From positions 1 through 38,360 of the forward strand of contig PLOT01000152.1 of the NCBI GenBank assembly GCA_003142215.1: 38,360 nucleotides of DNA. Direction: 5' to 3'. A program made the position numbers and the translations under genes. Below are positions 36,473-38,360 of this stretch, piece after piece; within the stretch, counting starts at the first letter, position 1; every line of letters begins with the position of its first letter. A model generated the notes under the pieces. That model had not been told where the DNA came from and did no database searches. It saw only the letters and a program-made list of their open reading frames with translations. Origin of the DNA: Granulicella sp. (GTDB lineage Bacteria > Acidobacteriota > Terriglobia > Terriglobales > Acidobacteriaceae).

Positions 36473-37273
36473 TTATAGGTTGAGCTTCTTGAAGATGCGC
36501 TCGGGAATGTGGCGGACGATGAACATGATGGGCAGAAAAATGATCGGAACATAGAGCGTGTCCACGCGCTTGTCGATGGCTTTGACAATGGTCGCGGCCA
36601 CCTTGTGTACGTCGGCGAACTTCTCCGCGCCCTTCATCCCTGCGGTCATCGAGGTCTTCACCGGACCCGGCTTGATCGTAATTACGGTCACGCCCTCGCG
36701 ATCGACGCGGTTGCGCAGTCCGCTCAAGTACGTGCTTAGGCCTGCCTTGGATGCACCGTACATGTAGTTCGACTTGCGCCCGCGTTCGCCCGCCACCGAT
36801 GACAGCACCGCGATCACCCCCGCATGGCGCTGCAAGCAGTAGTTCGCCAGCCACGTCAGCAGCGAGACCGGAGCCATGAAGTTGGTGTATATGATCTGCG
36901 CCGCGTGCTCGAACTCCTGCTCGCCGCGCGCCTGGTCGCCCAGAATGCCGTGCGCCAGGAACGCAATGTCCATCCCGGTCAGCGAGTTCACCGCATGAGC
37001 CAGCAGCTCGGCGTGTTTGTCTGTGTCGTCCAGATCGGCGACGGCGGTGCCAACGTACGACGCGCCGCGCAGCTTCAGGTCCGCCGCAACCGCGGCCAGC
37101 TTCTCCGCGTTGCGCGCCACCAGAAACATCTGCGCGCCCTCCGCCGCCCAGATGCGGCAGGTCGCCTCGGCGATGCCGGAGGTCGCGCCCAGAACCAGAA
37201 TCTTCTTCGCAATCACTGCTTCGGAGCTTGCAGCAAGCGACGCATCCAAAGGCCGCGTAACAAGTGTACTCAT
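36473..37273 (-). CDS. SDR-family oxidoreductase, DprE2-like
   Basis: KKILVLGATSGIAEATCRIWAAEGA Rossmann motif; YMYGASKAGL active site; overlaps the DprE1-like gene by 4 nt. Confidence 0.85.
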   Translation of the reverse strand: MSTLVTRPLDASLAASSEAVIAKKILVLGATSGIAEATCRIWAAEGAQMFLVARNAEKLAAVAADLKLRGASYVGTAVADLDDTDKHAELLAHAVNSLTGMDIAFLAHGILGDQARGEQEFEHAAQIIYTNFMAPVSLLTWLANYCLQRHAGVIAVLSSVAGERGRKSNYMYGASKAGLSTYLSGLRNRVDREGVTVITIKPGPVKTSMTAGMKGAEKFADVHKVAATIVKAIDKRVDTLYVPIIFLPIMFIVRHIPERIFKKLNL

Positions 37274-38360
37274 AGGGTCGGTCCTCCTCCCGTGACGCGC
37301 TCCCAGAAGCTGGAGTTCAACATTGGGTCGCGGTACTGTGCAAACTGCCGCCACTGCGGGTAGAAGGTCTGGAACTGCGCCGGGGTCATGGCCGCGTCCT
37401 TGGCGGAATAGAGCCGTCCACCAAACTCCAGCGTCATGTCTCCCAGCCGCTTGAGCAGTGGAAAGGTCAGATCGGGCTTGATCGGGAAGTCCAGCGCCAA
37501 CATGATGCCGGCCTGGGGAAAGCTCATCATCCCCAGCGAAGGAATCTCGCCGAAGGCCTTCAACACCGCCAGGAAACTGGCCAGCCCGGACTTCGCGATC
37601 TCGCGCAGAATCTCGATCGTCCCCTCCTTCGCGTGCTGCCACGGAATCGCGTACTGGAACTGCACCAGCCCGCGCTTGCCGTATCCGCGGTTCCAGTGCA
37701 GCACCGCGTCCAGCGGATAGAAGAACGGCTCGTAGTCCTGCACCGTCTTCACGTGCGCCTTCATCTGCTTGTGGAAGAAGACCGAGTTGAAGAGGCTCAC
37801 CGTGGTATGGTTCAGCGCGAAGCCGGGAAAGTCGAACGGGACGCTCAGCTTCGGCTCGGGCGACCGCTTCAACTCGCCGGACACCTTCGAGTGTTCGCCC
37901 AGCATGAAGACGCCGCGCGCAAAGTTCCTGCCCGTCGAGGCGCAATCCACCCAGCTCACGGTGTACTCCACGTTCTGGTACTGCTGCTTCAGGTCGAGAA
38001 ACTCGTCGATGCCGTGGAACTGGATTCCCTCGTAGTCGATCTTGCGCGAGACGATCGACCGCAGCCGCAACTGCGCCCAGGTGATGACGCCGGTCAGGCC
38101 CATTCCGCCGATCGTCGCGGCGTACCAGTCCGGATTCTGGGTGGCCGAACAGAGCCTGCGGCTGCCGTCCGAGCGCACCAGTTCAAAGCTTGGAACGTGG
38201 TTGCCAAACGAGCCCGCAGCCTCGTGGTTCTTGCCGTGGATGTCGTTGGCGATTGCGCCGCCAAGAGTGACGTACTTGGTGCCGGGAGTTACTGGGAGGA
38301 AGAATCCGCGCGGCACAGCGAAGTCGAGAATCTTCGCCAGCGACACGCCCGCCTCGGCGG
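37270..38360 (-). CDS. FAD-binding oxidoreductase, DprE1-like (N-terminus cut by the right edge)
   Basis: GTKYVTLGGAIANDIHGKNHEAAGSFGNHV; GGMGLTGVITWAQLRL; LALDFPIKPDLTFPLLKRLGDMTLEFGGRLYSAKDA. Confidence 0.88.
   Translation of the reverse strand, partial: AEAGVSLAKILDFAVPRGFFLPVTPGTKYVTLGGAIANDIHGKNHEAAGSFGNHVPSFELVRSDGSRRLCSATQNPDWYAATIGGMGLTGVITWAQLRLRSIVSRKIDYEGIQFHGIDEFLDLKQQYQNVEYTVSWVDCASTGRNFARGVFMLGEHSKVSGELKRSPEPKLSVPFDFPGFALNHTTVSLFNSVFFHKQMKAHVKTVQDYEPFFYPLDAVLHWNRGYGKRGLVQFQYAIPWQHAKEGTIEILREIAKSGLASFLAVLKAFGEIPSLGMMSFPQAGIMLALDFPIKPDLTFPLLKRLGDMTLEFGGRLYSAKDAAMTPAQFQTFYPQWRQFAQYRDPMLNSSFWERVTGGGPTL

Overview
Chromosomal window with high coding density and high GC, probably from an Acidobacteriota (Terriglobia-like) genome; the taxonomy is inferred from gene content and style. 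Core genes: mreC-mreD-mrdA-(esterase)-rodA, an rne/rng-family RNase, obgE, nadD, xseA, guaA, a CESA-like glycosyltransferase, and a DprE1/DprE2-like pair cut by the right edge. Accessory content: (i) the C-terminal part of a large serine recombinase whose gene runs into a truncated comM/yifB, marking one end of an integrated element that lies mostly left of the window; (ii) at least four toxin-antitoxin loci, each with a visible inverted-repeat or palindrome near its promoter; (iii) repeat-rich intergenic regions. Most unusual items: a ~790-aa charge-patterned low-complexity insertion inside the S1 domain of the RNase E/G homologue; a MqnC-like radical-SAM homologue with no CxxxCxxC motif, next to a VKOR gene; a ~500-bp tandem duplication of stand-alone CZB-domain genes; the recombinase/comM junction; a lone uncharacterised gene in a repeat-rich island; and several tandem repeats inside nadD and xseA. 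All calls come from reading the sequence; no database search was run.
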